Assembly: GCA_014084085.1 (NCBI GenBank)
Contig: NPFB01000094.1
Coordinates: 1-39,630 of the forward strand
Source of the DNA: Hondaea fermentalgiana
Lineage: Eukaryota; Sar; Bigyra; Thraustochytrida; Thraustochytriidae
Length of the DNA: 39,630 nucleotides
Direction of reading: 5' to 3'
The notes below the pieces were generated by a model. That model did not search any database and was not told the origin of the DNA. It saw only the letters and a list, made by a program, of their open reading frames with translations. Shown here one piece after another: positions 9,424-17,818 of this stretch (position 1 is the first letter of the stretch; every line of letters starts with the position of its first letter). A program made the translations under genes and the position numbers.

Positions 9424-11016
9424 TCATGTCGGCGGGCTTGTTGAGGGCGATATTTTATTTCCTCGTCGCTTTCGACCCGTGCGATTCAAATATGAAACAC
9501 AGCTGACATTGTGAGCGACGCCAATGCGAACCACAAACATAAACTCCCAAAGCCAGATCCATAGACCGACCTTGGTGCGGATTGGCGCAAAGGCCAAAAG
9601 AGTGGTGCACGGAACAGCAAAGATGAGAAAGAAGCTCGCTCCTTCCATGTGGTACGTTGTACGCTGCAGAAAACTCAAATTTTCCGGGTTGTTGAAGTTG
9701 CTCGCATGCACCAAGTTGGCAATGTCATGCGCAAAACCAGACGCCTCCTTCATGAAAAATGCTGCGCAGAAAAGCGAGAGCAATGCTAAGATGAGCAAAA
9801 GAGGCTTCCAAATATCCTCCACGGACCGCCGCAACAGTTTGGCATATACAAAGCAGACCAGGTCCACAAGACAACATAAAAACGCAAGGCCCTTGAGCGC
9901 AAGCGCGGCACGTGGATGATTGAGCCATCGATCGAGCAACGATGGACCTCCTCGAGCTTCTGGCTGAGTTGTCAGACCCTTATTTGCGGTGGCATTATTT
10001 GAACGGTGATTTTTGGACGAACTCGAGGAGCCCTTCAATGCGGTCCTGTACCTGGCAGCTTTGCGAACAGAAGCAATGACTCGCCGAAGACGAATCCAGT
10101 GAACGCCAATCAGAATCACCGTCCCCAGCGTTGTGCTCATTGTAAAAGTAACAAAAACACTCTGGGTCTCCTCCGTGAGAAAACCCGTGGACCCCCATCC
10201 ATCCAAAAGCATGACCAGACCAATAGTTGTCGTCGACATGAGATTGAGCGTCAGACACAAAACTGGAAGAGTGTGAGCCTTGCGAATTTCCTCCATGGAA
10301 CAAAACAAATAATAGATGCGGAGACCGAACGCAGACTCGACGATGTTCATAAGGGTGCCTATCACCGAGCCGTACTGGAAGACTAATCGGTAGACTAATG
10401 ATTTCCACACCCGGAGCTCAAAGTCTGTTTCTTCGATTTCCACGTGGAGCTCAATGCCCTCGACGAGCTCCACCCGGTCAAGCGTCGCTTCGCTCACCCA
10501 CGCGGGAGGTACGACGCACACGATAAAAGCACTTCGAATGTGTTCGTGATCGCCGCTATATTTGTACTTTCCGTCTTTGAAAAATTGGTAAAACTTGCTC
10601 CTTTCTGAAGTCGAGTACCTCATGTAGGGTGCCCCCGAGTAAGCATTCTGATACATTTCATACGTCAACTCGTTGCTGGGACCCGCAAAGGTTTCCGCAA
10701 GTATTGCTGTGACATTTGAAGCAAAGACGCGGTCAAGATCGAGCTCTTGATCCAGAATGTCGTGGAAAGAGATTGCAAATCCCTCTAAGTTTTGATCAAG
10801 AAGCTCGTCCTGGACGTCGCGAAGCACGGCGATATCAAAATCTACAAGGTCTTTCCTTCCGATAAAGTGGCTTCGGAAGTAGCAGCTCGCGCCTAAGTGC
10901 AAGCTTTCGAGACTTTCTGGAGCAATTGCTTTGGTCATTCCATCTTCTGCAAAGCTTTGGCCGATCAAACATGCGGCAGCGACGCTGGCGAGCACCACGC
11001 GCGCGGGCGCTCGCAT
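9424..11016 (-). CDS. Orphan seven-TM membrane protein with extracellular N-terminal domain
   Basis: The ATG at 11016 gives 530 residues and opens directly with a signal peptide (MRAPARVVLASVAAACLIG, then SFAED). An in-frame ATG 54 bases upstream would add an Arg-rich stretch encoded by a CCG array and would bury the signal, so I reject it. Residues 25-205 form a putative lumenal or extracellular domain with one NVT glycosylation site at 101. Seven hydrophobic segments follow at about 208-228, 249-272, 286-309, 369-392, 402-421, 458-477 and 482-502, with a long polar Ser/Asn-rich loop at 315-368. The count and topology resemble G-protein-coupled receptors or GOST-type Golgi seven-TM proteins, but I recognise no diagnostic motif. 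Its promoter lies downstream of the tubulin cofactor B gene in the same orientation. Confidence 0.75.
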   Translation of the reverse strand: MRAPARVVLASVAAACLIGQSFAEDGMTKAIAPESLESLHLGASCYFRSHFIGRKDLVDFDIAVLRDVQDELLDQNLEGFAISFHDILDQELDLDRVFASNVTAILAETFAGPSNELTYEMYQNAYSGAPYMRYSTSERSKFYQFFKDGKYKYSGDHEHIRSAFIVCVVPPAWVSEATLDRVELVEGIELHVEIEETDFELRVWKSLVYRLVFQYGSVIGTLMNIVESAFGLRIYYLFCSMEEIRKAHTLPVLCLTLNLMSTTTIGLVMLLDGWGSTGFLTEETQSVFVTFTMSTTLGTVILIGVHWIRLRRVIASVRKAARYRTALKGSSSSSKNHRSNNATANKGLTTQPEARGGPSLLDRWLNHPRAALALKGLAFLCCLVDLVCFVYAKLLRRSVEDIWKPLLLILALLSLFCAAFFMKEASGFAHDIANLVHASNFNNPENLSFLQRTTYHMEGASFFLIFAVPCTTLLAFAPIRTKVGLWIWLWEFMFVVRIGVAHNVSCVSYLNRTGRKRRGNKISPSTSPPT

Positions 11017-11451
11017 CTTTGTGCTACCTTGATCACTCCGCCGCCGCCGCCGCCGCCGCCGCTGCCGCATACAGCGGGGCCTGGCTGCGTCAATCTCTTG
11101 TTTTGATCTGGTTGGATGGAGTGTTGTTCGGTGCTCCCGTTAAAATATACATGAACACATTGGCGAAAAAAGAATACCACTTTTTGTGAAGTGCGCTCGT
11201 CACGGCTCTGCTGTCCAGTGACGAGCCAGCCGGCGCAAGACAAGCAGCAGACTTGGTGCTGGCGAGAGGGGACTCTGACTCACTTGGACCCAACGGCTCT
11301 CTTCCAAATTCTTCTTATTTTTTTTTTCTTTCTAGGTCTTGTAAGCACAAGCAAAGCTCTACGTGTAACAGGAAGAAAGAATGTTAAAAAAAGATCCATT
11401 GTTTATTCCGATGTTTGCCGGCGGCGGTGGCTAATACGATTGTGTTTGGGC
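11017..11451. other. Spacer between tubulin cofactor B and the seven-TM gene
   Basis: About 435 bases hold the 5' region of the seven-TM gene and the 3' end of the cofactor B gene. A CCG trinucleotide array at about 11038-11062 lies just upstream of the seven-TM start. A pyrimidine tract occurs near 11310-11335. No further gene is seen. Confidence 0.5.
11038..11062. repeat. (CCG)n trinucleotide array
   Basis: Eight CCG units lie about 20 bases upstream of the seven-TM start codon; on the sense strand they read CGG. They lie in the leader if 11016 is the start, or encode poly-Arg if the upstream ATG is used. Confidence 0.8.
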
Positions 11452-12350
11452 CTAAAGCTCCTCTCGAGTGTCCCCGGTGTCAGCGTGACACATGTGACGC
11501 AATGCAAAAGGTCGTACGAGAATACCATGGTTTTCAGGACAATCAAAAAGCTTTTTGCCCTTTACGGTGCCGTCGTGCTTGCCCTAGATAGATGTAGGGG
11601 AAAATCAAGAAGCGAAAGACCAAGTCAATTCATTCAGATCGCCAAAGGTATGAAATGATCGAAAGAGCGCATTTGGTCTTGGTCAGTCATTCATGCATTC
11701 ATTCACTTGCGCACACGAAAGCATGGGCGCGTGTAGAAATAGTATTTTTTTTGGCTTTATCGTGTGCGCTGGCCCCTTCTTTCAAAACGTACCTTTGGTT
11801 CATCGAGTTCGACGCCAACGAAGAATCCTGGGGCTGCAGTCGCACACTTTCCGATATATCGAACCGTGCCCTTAAGACCATCCTTTAGCGTTACGACCCG
11901 TTCGTCCTCCTCAAACTCGGCTGCCTCCTTAAGCCCTGTCTTTGAGGTAGGTGCCGGAGAGCCCGACTGTTTCTCGCCACGTTTGGCACGACGGAACTCT
12001 GCAAAGTCCTTTCGGCCGTGCGGAGCTTCGTATTTCGGAACGTCGCCTTGAAGAAGATCTGGCGTAGCACTGATGCTCGTTTCGTCCGTGTCGACTATAT
12101 GAAGCTTCCAGCCGGCGCCCTCGGCTTCAGGTGGGACCACAAAGCCAAGAGTCCTGGCATCGTCATTGAGGATCTCGCGCCTTCGATCGAGCGCGTCGAC
12201 AAGCCAGAGTTCCATATCCTCTGGCTTCGTTCCCGTCCTTCTGTACAAGTTCTCCTTCAAATCGTGCACGCTCTTGTCCCGTGTAAACACCAGCTCCGGC
12301 ATATTGAGCTGCAGACCCGTGTGAAAGACGTCGAGCCGCAAGGACGCCAT
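11452..12350 (-). CDS. TBCB: Tubulin-folding cofactor B, two exons
   Basis: The coding sequence is join of 11793-12350 and 11452-11583 on the minus strand, giving 229 residues. Cofactor B acts with TBCE to handle alpha-tubulin during heterodimer assembly and disassembly in the cytosol. Residues 1-85 form a ubiquitin-like domain (LRLDVFHTGLQ...). A linker includes VPKYEAPHGRKDFAEFR, like the conserved cofactor B segment. A CAP-Gly domain spans about 148-222: GLKGTVRYIGKC, GFFVGVELDEP, then GKHDGTVKG, LFDCPENHGILVRP. The intron falls exactly between DEPK and GKHDG; reading straight through it would destroy the CAP-Gly motif, so the splice is strongly supported. The usual GKNDG motif reads GKHDG. 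The C-terminus ends in REEL rather than the DDEI/M-type tail seen in many cofactor B proteins. The gene is head-to-head with VPS36. Confidence 0.93.
11584..11792 (-). other. Spliceosomal intron, phase 0 (TBCB)
   Basis: A 209-base intron has donor GTACGT directly after the AAG codon of DEPK and acceptor TCTAG before GGC AAG. The unspliced frame ends 36 bases into the intron. Confidence 0.9.
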
Positions 12351-12570
12351 TCTCGTTTCCTCACTTACTTGCTTGTTGCACGCCCTCGTTTCCTTCGCTC
12401 TCCCCTTTTCTCACCGCCTGCAGAATCTCCTCGTGGTAGCACAGAGAGTCCTTGGCGTCCACAAAATCCACAGATGTTCGACTGCCTGCCTCCGCCCGCC
12501 TGCTGACGAGCGGCGAAAGACAACGTGCAGAAAGAAGCCGTCAGGTCGCTAAACTCGCGAGAAAGACGTT

Positions 12571-12590
12571 GCGACCCCCGCAAGGGTCGC
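12571..12590. promoter_or_regulatory. Imperfect palindrome, possible factor site
   Basis: The two ten-base arms gcgacccccg and caagggtcgc pair with two mismatched positions in the centre. It shares the GACCC...GGGTC core with the perfect palindrome eight bases further on. Confidence 0.5.
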
Positions 12591-12598
12591 ACATCTTT

Positions 12599-12620
12599 TC
12601 TGACCCTTGCAAGGGTCAGA
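12599..12620. promoter_or_regulatory. Perfect 22-base palindrome, possible factor site
   Basis: The half-site TCTGACCCTTG is followed at once by its exact reverse complement, with no spacer. It sits about 250 bases from the TBCB start and 155 from the VPS36 start, fitting a dimeric regulator of one or both genes (inference). Confidence 0.55.
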
Positions 12621-12714
12621 GGCGGATCGAGTGCCGCAGCAACAGCAAGATCAAAAAGGCAAGCAAGAAGTTGGGCAAGATCTCGGGACGAGGCCGGGTT
12701 GGCTGGGTCTGAGT

Positions 12715-12770
12715 TTGGCTTGGCTTGGCTTGGCTTGGCTTGGCTTGGCCTGGCTTGGCTTGGCTTGGCT
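12715..12770. repeat. (TTGGC)n array abutting the VPS36 start
   Basis: About eleven pentanucleotide units, one with a T-to-C change, end two bases before the VPS36 ATG. They fill the immediate 5' leader. Read through from a non-ATG codon they would add Leu-Ala-Trp repeats, which I do not believe are translated. Confidence 0.85.
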
Positions 12771-12772
12771 CG

Positions 12773-14038
12773 ATGGAACAGCTGGTCCCGGCGCAGCTGA
12801 CCTCGGCAGGTCGCGCCGCGCTCGAGGAAGATGAGACGCAGGTCGCGACCGCGACGCGCGTGAGCTTGTGCGACAGGAACAAGAAGCTCCTGCACGAGTG
12901 CAAGGAAGGCATGCTCGCGGTGACGACGCACCACGTGTGGTGGTGGACGCCACCACAGCCGGGGCGGAACCCCGACGAAGCGCACGCAATGAAGCTGCCG
13001 CTCCAGCGCATTCTCAAGGCAGAGGCGCACTCGAGCCTTTTCCGTAGGGAACCTCGGATCGACCTCTTTTTCGCCAGCGATCCTTCGGCACCTCTCCTGC
13101 GCTTTGTGTTCAGGGATAACAAATGCGCGGAAGTCTTTGAGCGTCTTCAGACGTCCTTGGCGCGGAAAAACTGGGAAAAACCCAAACAGGTGGTCAAACG
13201 AGAGTCCGGCTTCAACACGCAGTTTGCCGGCGTTGGTGGCGTCATGCGACGTCAACAACAGGAGCGCGAACAAACGGCGAACCTGACCACAGAGGCCTTT
13301 TCAGATCTCAAGCAGCTGCTAGACTCTGCATCCGAGATTGTCAAACTCGCGGATCGCTTCTCCTCTGCCATCAGCCAAAACCAGGCCAAAGCACAGGCTG
13401 CTGCCGCTGCAGCAGCGGGTGGCTCCTCTGAAACTGTGGAAAGGAAACAAGAGGATGATTTTTTTGCTCTCCTGAATGACATGGGTATTGCCAACCCCGC
13501 GACGAAACGAGCCTGCGGGAGTCGCTACCACGAGGAACTGGCACGCGAGCTCGCTGATTTCCTCGCCAAGCATCTTAAACGGCACTCTGCGACGGGCGCC
13601 ATCGCGCTGACAGATCTTTATTGTCTTGTCAATCGTGCGCGAGGCACGGAACTCATTTCTCCGAATGATCTGTATCAGGCCTGTATCCTTATGAAGCCAC
13701 TCGGGCTTAATTTTGTTCTCAAGACCTTTGAAAGCGGCGTTTCCGTATTACAGTCCATCAGTCTCAACGATGACACCGTGTCCTCTCGCTTCGTTGAGCT
13801 TTTGCGCGACCAAAATGATCCTTTTACGGCACGTATCAATGCTGTCTCTGTTGCATCTGCCTTTTCGCTTTCGTTGCAGCTCGCGCTTGAGCAGCTCAAG
13901 ACTGCCGAGAAACTTGGTTACCTTTGTCGCGACGAGACTGCTCAGGGTGTCGACTTTTACCTCAACCTTTTTGAGCATGTCCAGATCTACGATGAAGAAG
14001 CTCCACCCGTACCTCCACCCGTACCTCCATCACACTAA
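12773..14038 (+). CDS. VPS36: ESCRT-II subunit VPS36
   Basis: This 421-residue protein is full length for VPS36, the ESCRT-II subunit that binds ubiquitin and phosphoinositides on endosomes and helps sort cargo into multivesicular bodies. An N-terminal GLUE (split-PH) domain spans about 15-135: TRVSLCDRNKKLL, HHVWWW, then LRFVFRD...VFERLQ. A linker rich in Gln and Ala follows. The EAP30 winged-helix region starts near residue 220 with DFFALLNDMGIANPATK, then YHEELARELADFL, the hallmark YCLVNRARGTELISPNDL, FESGVSVLQS and a C-terminal winged helix. The protein ends in Pro-Val repeats. No NZF zinc finger, as in yeast Vps36, is present. The start is the ATG just after the TTGGC array; the frame is open further upstream but has no ATG. 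Confidence 0.95.
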   Translation: MEQLVPAQLTSAGRAALEEDETQVATATRVSLCDRNKKLLHECKEGMLAVTTHHVWWWTPPQPGRNPDEAHAMKLPLQRILKAEAHSSLFRREPRIDLFFASDPSAPLLRFVFRDNKCAEVFERLQTSLARKNWEKPKQVVKRESGFNTQFAGVGGVMRRQQQEREQTANLTTEAFSDLKQLLDSASEIVKLADRFSSAISQNQAKAQAAAAAAAGGSSETVERKQEDDFFALLNDMGIANPATKRACGSRYHEELARELADFLAKHLKRHSATGAIALTDLYCLVNRARGTELISPNDLYQACILMKPLGLNFVLKTFESGVSVLQSISLNDDTVSSRFVELLRDQNDPFTARINAVSVASAFSLSLQLALEQLKTAEKLGYLCRDETAQGVDFYLNLFEHVQIYDEEAPPVPPPVPPSH

Positions 14039-14349
14039 TTTTTTGGGCTTACAAGGATCTATTTTTTTTTATAATCCCCTCCCCCTTTTGCAATGATTTT
14101 TGGTACGTGCGTTCGAAACCGCGTTTGTACCAGGCCAAGGCTCAAGTCACTGTATTTTCCTGCGAATGCACGCCATCATCAAAAGATGATGTGGTATGAT
14201 GCGTGCTGAGGCCAAGGTCATACTCACTAACAGTAAGTAGTATCAACCCGCAAAGGGCATAAAAAAGAAGAGGTTGAAGGCAATCTTGTCTCGTGCGCCA
14301 GCAAAACGCAACGAGGTGAGAAGCAAGTTGCGCGCGCGACGCGGGCGCG
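14039..14349. other. Spacer between VPS36 and the CID gene
   Basis: About 311 bases hold the VPS36 3' flank and the CID-gene promoter. A T-rich run follows the VPS36 stop. A short hairpin (catcatc / gatgatg with an aaaa loop, 14174-14191) is visible. No gene is seen. Confidence 0.5.
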
Positions 14350-16024
14350 ATGCAGGAGCTCAACGTGGCGCTCGCCAAGCTGGCCAGGCAGGACAAGACC
14401 TCTGGGTCCAGGGTAAGTGTGTCTCGCGACAGGCAAAGGCAACGAGCGTCAGAGCTGGTCTGATGCCAGCTCGACACGAGGCGCGCTGATCAACGGCCAC
14501 GACGCGAGCCAGTTCGGGGCGCGCAAAGCCGGCGGCAGCGCGCGGTGCAGAATGGCAAGGCGCGTCTGCCCTCCTTCCTCCGTGAGAGGGGAGATGGACG
14601 TCTATCGAGCACAGATGATGACTGACCTGGGCCACACTCTTATTTGTAAACAAAAATTATGCATTATGGGCACTCGCTTTCGTGACGTTCGACAGGTGAA
14701 CGCCGCAGCCGAGCAGGCGCGGAGGTTTTTCAAGCGCGACGCCGACGCCACCGTGCGAAGACTTACCGATTACTTTTCCGAGCATGGTCCAGATGGGTAT
14801 CTCAGGGCTCTTTATGTTCTCAATACTGCGCTCGTCGAGGAAAAGAAAAAGAGAACAAAGAGTGGCAAGTCATCAGCAAGCAAGGCTGACGGCAAGACAT
14901 CGTACATGGCGGAAATGTTTCGTCCAAGGCTTGGTCGCATGATTGAAGCTTTCCGCTCGGCGGATCAAGATACAAAACGCCAAGTTTCCAAAGTGCTGGG
15001 ACGGTGGAAGAAGTACGAGCTTTTCTCGGAGACCGAGCTTGACCAATGGGCCGCCAAGTCTGGCTGCACGGTTGGCCTCGTGGACCCCAAGGCAGACAAG
15101 TCCAAGGATGCACGCAGCAGCACGGGCCCGGGCGGGCCAGGGTCCACATTGCCGCAACGACTCGCGCAAGGCGTCGCTCCTCCAGGAGGACCTCCCGGTC
15201 AGCCGTATCCTCCCAATGCACCTCCTACGCAGTATATTGGCTACGATCGAGACCGCCCTGCATACGGCCAGGGAGGCCCTAGCCCTGGAGGACCTCCCTC
15301 CCAGCAATATTCCTCTTTCCAGGGCGAGGCCCCTCAAGGGCAGCCAGGCGGCGGTGGTGGGAATAATGGGTACCCAGGAGGCGGTCAACCATACCATGGA
15401 GGAGCCGGAGGCGGCGCAAGGGCTCCAGCGCCTCAATACAATCATGGTCCGAGCAATGAGAGAGGTTTTCCTCATGATTCGCGCGGTCCAGTAAACGGCG
15501 GTGGCCGCGACTGGGACCGGGGCCGCGACCGTGGTGGACGCGACTACAACCGTGACCAGGGCCGTGGCGGTTTTGATCGTGGTGGTGGTGGTGGTGGTGG
15601 TGGTGCTCCTTATGATCGCGATCGCGATTACCGGGACCGTGATCGTGATCGATATGATCGTGATCGCGACGGGCCCGGAGGCCGAGACCGTGGCAGCGGC
15701 GGGGGTTACCGAGATCGCGACGATAGAGGCGACTTCCGTGGGCCTGGGGCTGCCCGTTATGATGACCGCGGACCTCGGTCTGGAGGACCTCCCCCGTACG
15801 ATCGCAATGGGCGAGGAGGCCCGCTGCCTCCAGGTCCTCCACAGCGTGGTCCGGGAGGACCTCCTGGAGCCGGATTGGACCTTGGATCGGCGCAATCTCT
15901 TCTTGCGAAAGTGAGCGCCAGCAAGGCCGCAGCGGCCCGTCGCCCCGGCGAAGAGATCAGCCTTGGTGCGACGTCGCGTCCATCGCCTGCGCCAGCTCCG
16001 ACCGCGCCTCAGCCACCGCCCCCT

Positions 16025-16078
<54 letters not shown>

Positions 16079-16384
16079 TTTCAACAGCAACCGCAGCAAC
16101 AGCCTTATCCGCCGAGACCGCCAGGCGCCTCGCCAGCACAGCCTCCATCCGGACCGAGTCAGCCCGCAAGAGGCGTCCCCAAGAGTCTCGCAGGCTACGG
16201 CAATGCTAAACCCGCAGGCGCACCGGCACCCCCACCCCCGCCAGCAGCGCCCCAAGCCCCAGCCGCATCCGGTGGCTGGGGAAGTGTCACCAAGGCACAA
16301 GCAGCGGCTACTGCTCAAGCGTCAGCCCCCGCACCCGCGGCAAGTAGCGGAGGCGGAGGTTGGGGCAAATTCAACAAGAAATGA
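14350..16384 (+). CDS. CID-domain protein with poly-Q and RD/RG-rich tail, two exons
   Basis: Exons 14350-14412 and 14696-16384 give 583 residues. The spliced start MQELNVALAKLARQDKTSGSR joins to VNAAAEQARRFF, giving a typical helical start of a CTD-interacting domain. The domain runs to about residue 140 (YLRALYVLNTALVE, MFRPRLGRMIEAF, TKRQVSKVLGRWKKYELF). CIDs of the RPRD/SCAF/Pcf11 class bind the phosphorylated RNA polymerase II tail and act in termination or RNA processing in the nucleus. The remaining 440 residues are low complexity: Pro/Gly-rich, an Arg-Asp-Arg-Gly block with runs like YDRDRD, an 18-Gln tract, a Pro-rich part and terminal GGWG and GGGGWGKF motifs. No RRM is seen. Reading through the intron from a non-ATG codon would give a wrong N-terminus. 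Confidence 0.85.
14413..14695 (+). other. Spliceosomal intron, phase 0 (CID gene)
   Basis: A 283-base intron has donor GTAAGT after AGG and acceptor GACAG before GTG AAC GCC. The joined protein restores a continuous CID helix, whereas the intron itself translates to sequence unlike the family. Confidence 0.85.
16025..16078 (+). repeat. (CAG)17-CAA poly-glutamine tract
   Basis: Seventeen uninterrupted CAG codons are followed by one CAA in frame, encoding 18 glutamines in the CID protein. Pure CAG runs of this kind are usually length-variable. Confidence 0.9.
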
Positions 16385-16453
16385 TCCTCCTCCTTCATCA
16401 AACTTGCTTGGTACATGTAGTATACGTAGACTCCTCTAATGTCGGGTCAGTGG

Positions 16454-17673
16454 TCAGTGAGCGTTTCCGGTACTGCCGCATCGATCATCGTTGCGGTCGT
16501 TACCGGGAGACCTGAGAGCGCTGTACCCGAGATGCCAGCGCGTACGACACGCCTTTGCGATGTCGATACTACTTGGATCTGGGTGATCGACGAGCTCAAT
16601 CTGGAAAAGCTTTTCCCAGTCCTTGCCCGTGACCCACAAGGTGCCATCAATGGCGCGATACGCGATACCCTGGACCGTCAGGATAGCAATAAAAAGAAAA
16701 ACTCACGAACGTTAGTCGTCTCGCACCTTGATCATGTACGTCCTTTTCGCATGGCGGATATGAGGAGAGGAACGAAACTTACATTTGCAACTTTGTTGAA
16801 CGTGTCAACCTTGTCATAAATGTCATCGAGTAAAAGCCAGCCTTCGACGTCGCCCGAGTCCGGGTTGATCATCGCCACACACATTGTCGATATGATGTTG
16901 CCCCAAATCAAGTCCGTGGTCAGTGGGGGATCTTCACCCGGCGAAACGTTCGCAACAGTACTGTTGCTTCCGGTCTCATTGTGATACAACTCGTTCGCGC
17001 GGAGACGCTCAAACCTGGCAGGCGGATGATTTACATGCTGCATCGGAACTTGCTCCGGGTGCGAGACGACGCGGGGGATAAGTTCGAGCTCGTTGATACC
17101 GCGAACTCTCGGCATATCGTTGGCACAGTCGCGCACGGCGAGATGAGCACTTATTCGCGGGCTTCCGTGATTGAGATCGATCCGATGCAGCATTTCCGAG
17201 CCATCGCCGGAGATAAGCCCCGAGCGGTCCGGCGCCACAGTGAGACCCCACCCCTCGTAGATGCCCAAATCAAAGTGAAATCCATCAATAAGTTCGAGCG
17301 TGTGGCGATCGAAGACGTGCATGCGGCGATTCTTCCATGTGAGCGAGTACAGCTTGCCGTCAAAGAATTCGATACCTTCGCCAAAGTGCCTGCTGGGAAA
17401 GTTGACCTCCTTCTCCACGGAAATTCCCTCTTTGTCAATATTGTACAGCATCAACTTCGACCCGCCACTCAGCCCCGTGCTCTCCACGAGCTTGCCGTCC
17501 CACTCGCGGAAGGCAAGTCCCTCCGTGAAGGCGCTCGTGCTGTGCACCAGCTCGCGGACCACCTTGTACGAGAACAGCTTGGGCGTCACGGTCGCGCCGC
17601 GTCCGCCGCACGTCGCCAGCGCAGAGACCAGGAGCGGAGCCAGCCAGGCCTGCAGCGCGCGCCGGCCCCTCAT
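16454..17673 (-). CDS. Glutaminyl-peptide cyclotransferase (plant/bacterial type), two exons
   Basis: Exons 16783-17673 and 16454-16669 on the minus strand give 368 residues. This beta-propeller enzyme (Glu_cyclase_2 family) converts N-terminal glutamine to pyroglutamate, usually in the secretory pathway. The ATG at 17673 opens with a hydrophobic signal or anchor (about 8-26). Family motifs follow in order: AFTEGLAF (48-55), LVESTG, HFGEGIEFFDGKLYSLTWK (96-114), EGWGLT, SGDGSEMLHRID, NELELIP (194-200), IWGNII (256-261), and across the splice VAN|GIAYRAIDGTLWVTGKDWEKLFQIEL. Between NELELIP and IWGN there is an extra stretch of about 55 residues with three N-glycosylation sequons (N232, N237, N242), supporting a lumenal or secreted protein. 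The C-terminus is about 40 residues longer than the usual end. The gene is tail-to-tail with the CID gene only 69 bases away. Confidence 0.9.
16670..16782 (-). other. Spliceosomal intron, phase 0 (glutaminyl cyclase)
   Basis: A 113-base intron has donor GTAAGT after GTT GCA AAT and acceptor TCCAG before GGT ATC GCG. Splicing restores the family's conserved NGIAY motif across the junction. Confidence 0.9.
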
Positions 17674-17818
17674 CGTCCCGCCGCCCGCCGCTGCCGCCGC
17701 CCTCGCCGCCCCGCCGCTGCCTCGCCGCCGCGGAAAGGCGATCTGCTCGCGCCCGCAAAGCTCGCTCGCGCCCGCCACGGCGCCGCAGCAGGACCGCAAC
17801 GATCGGCCGCGCGGCGCC
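17674..17818. promoter_or_regulatory. Compact bidirectional promoter (cyclase / unknown gene)
   Basis: Only 145 very GC-rich bases separate the two divergent start codons. The overlapping CCATGG at 17818-17823 offers an ATG on both strands. On the minus strand that ATG would place 49 residues before the signal peptide, so I take it only as the start of the plus-strand gene. Confidence 0.5.

Larger units (their letters stand above)
12351..12772. promoter_or_regulatory. Divergent promoter region (TBCB / VPS36)
   Basis: This 422-base region carries the promoters for two opposite genes. It contains two closely spaced palindromes around 12571-12620 and a TTGGC array that ends two bases before the VPS36 start codon. 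These are the only strongly ordered sequences in it. Confidence 0.6.

Noticed and set aside
11017..11070. Upstream ATG for the seven-TM protein
   Set aside because: It would place a poly-Arg run before a convincing signal peptide; the ATG at 11016 starts the signal directly.
12599..12620. Palindrome as a transcription terminator
   Set aside because: It lies in a divergent promoter, not at a gene end, has no loop or T-run, and eukaryotic genes do not use such terminators.
14417..14695. Longer N-terminus for the CID protein
   Set aside because: It begins at a non-ATG codon and translates an intron with good GT-AG ends; splicing to the ATG at 14350 gives a proper CID start.
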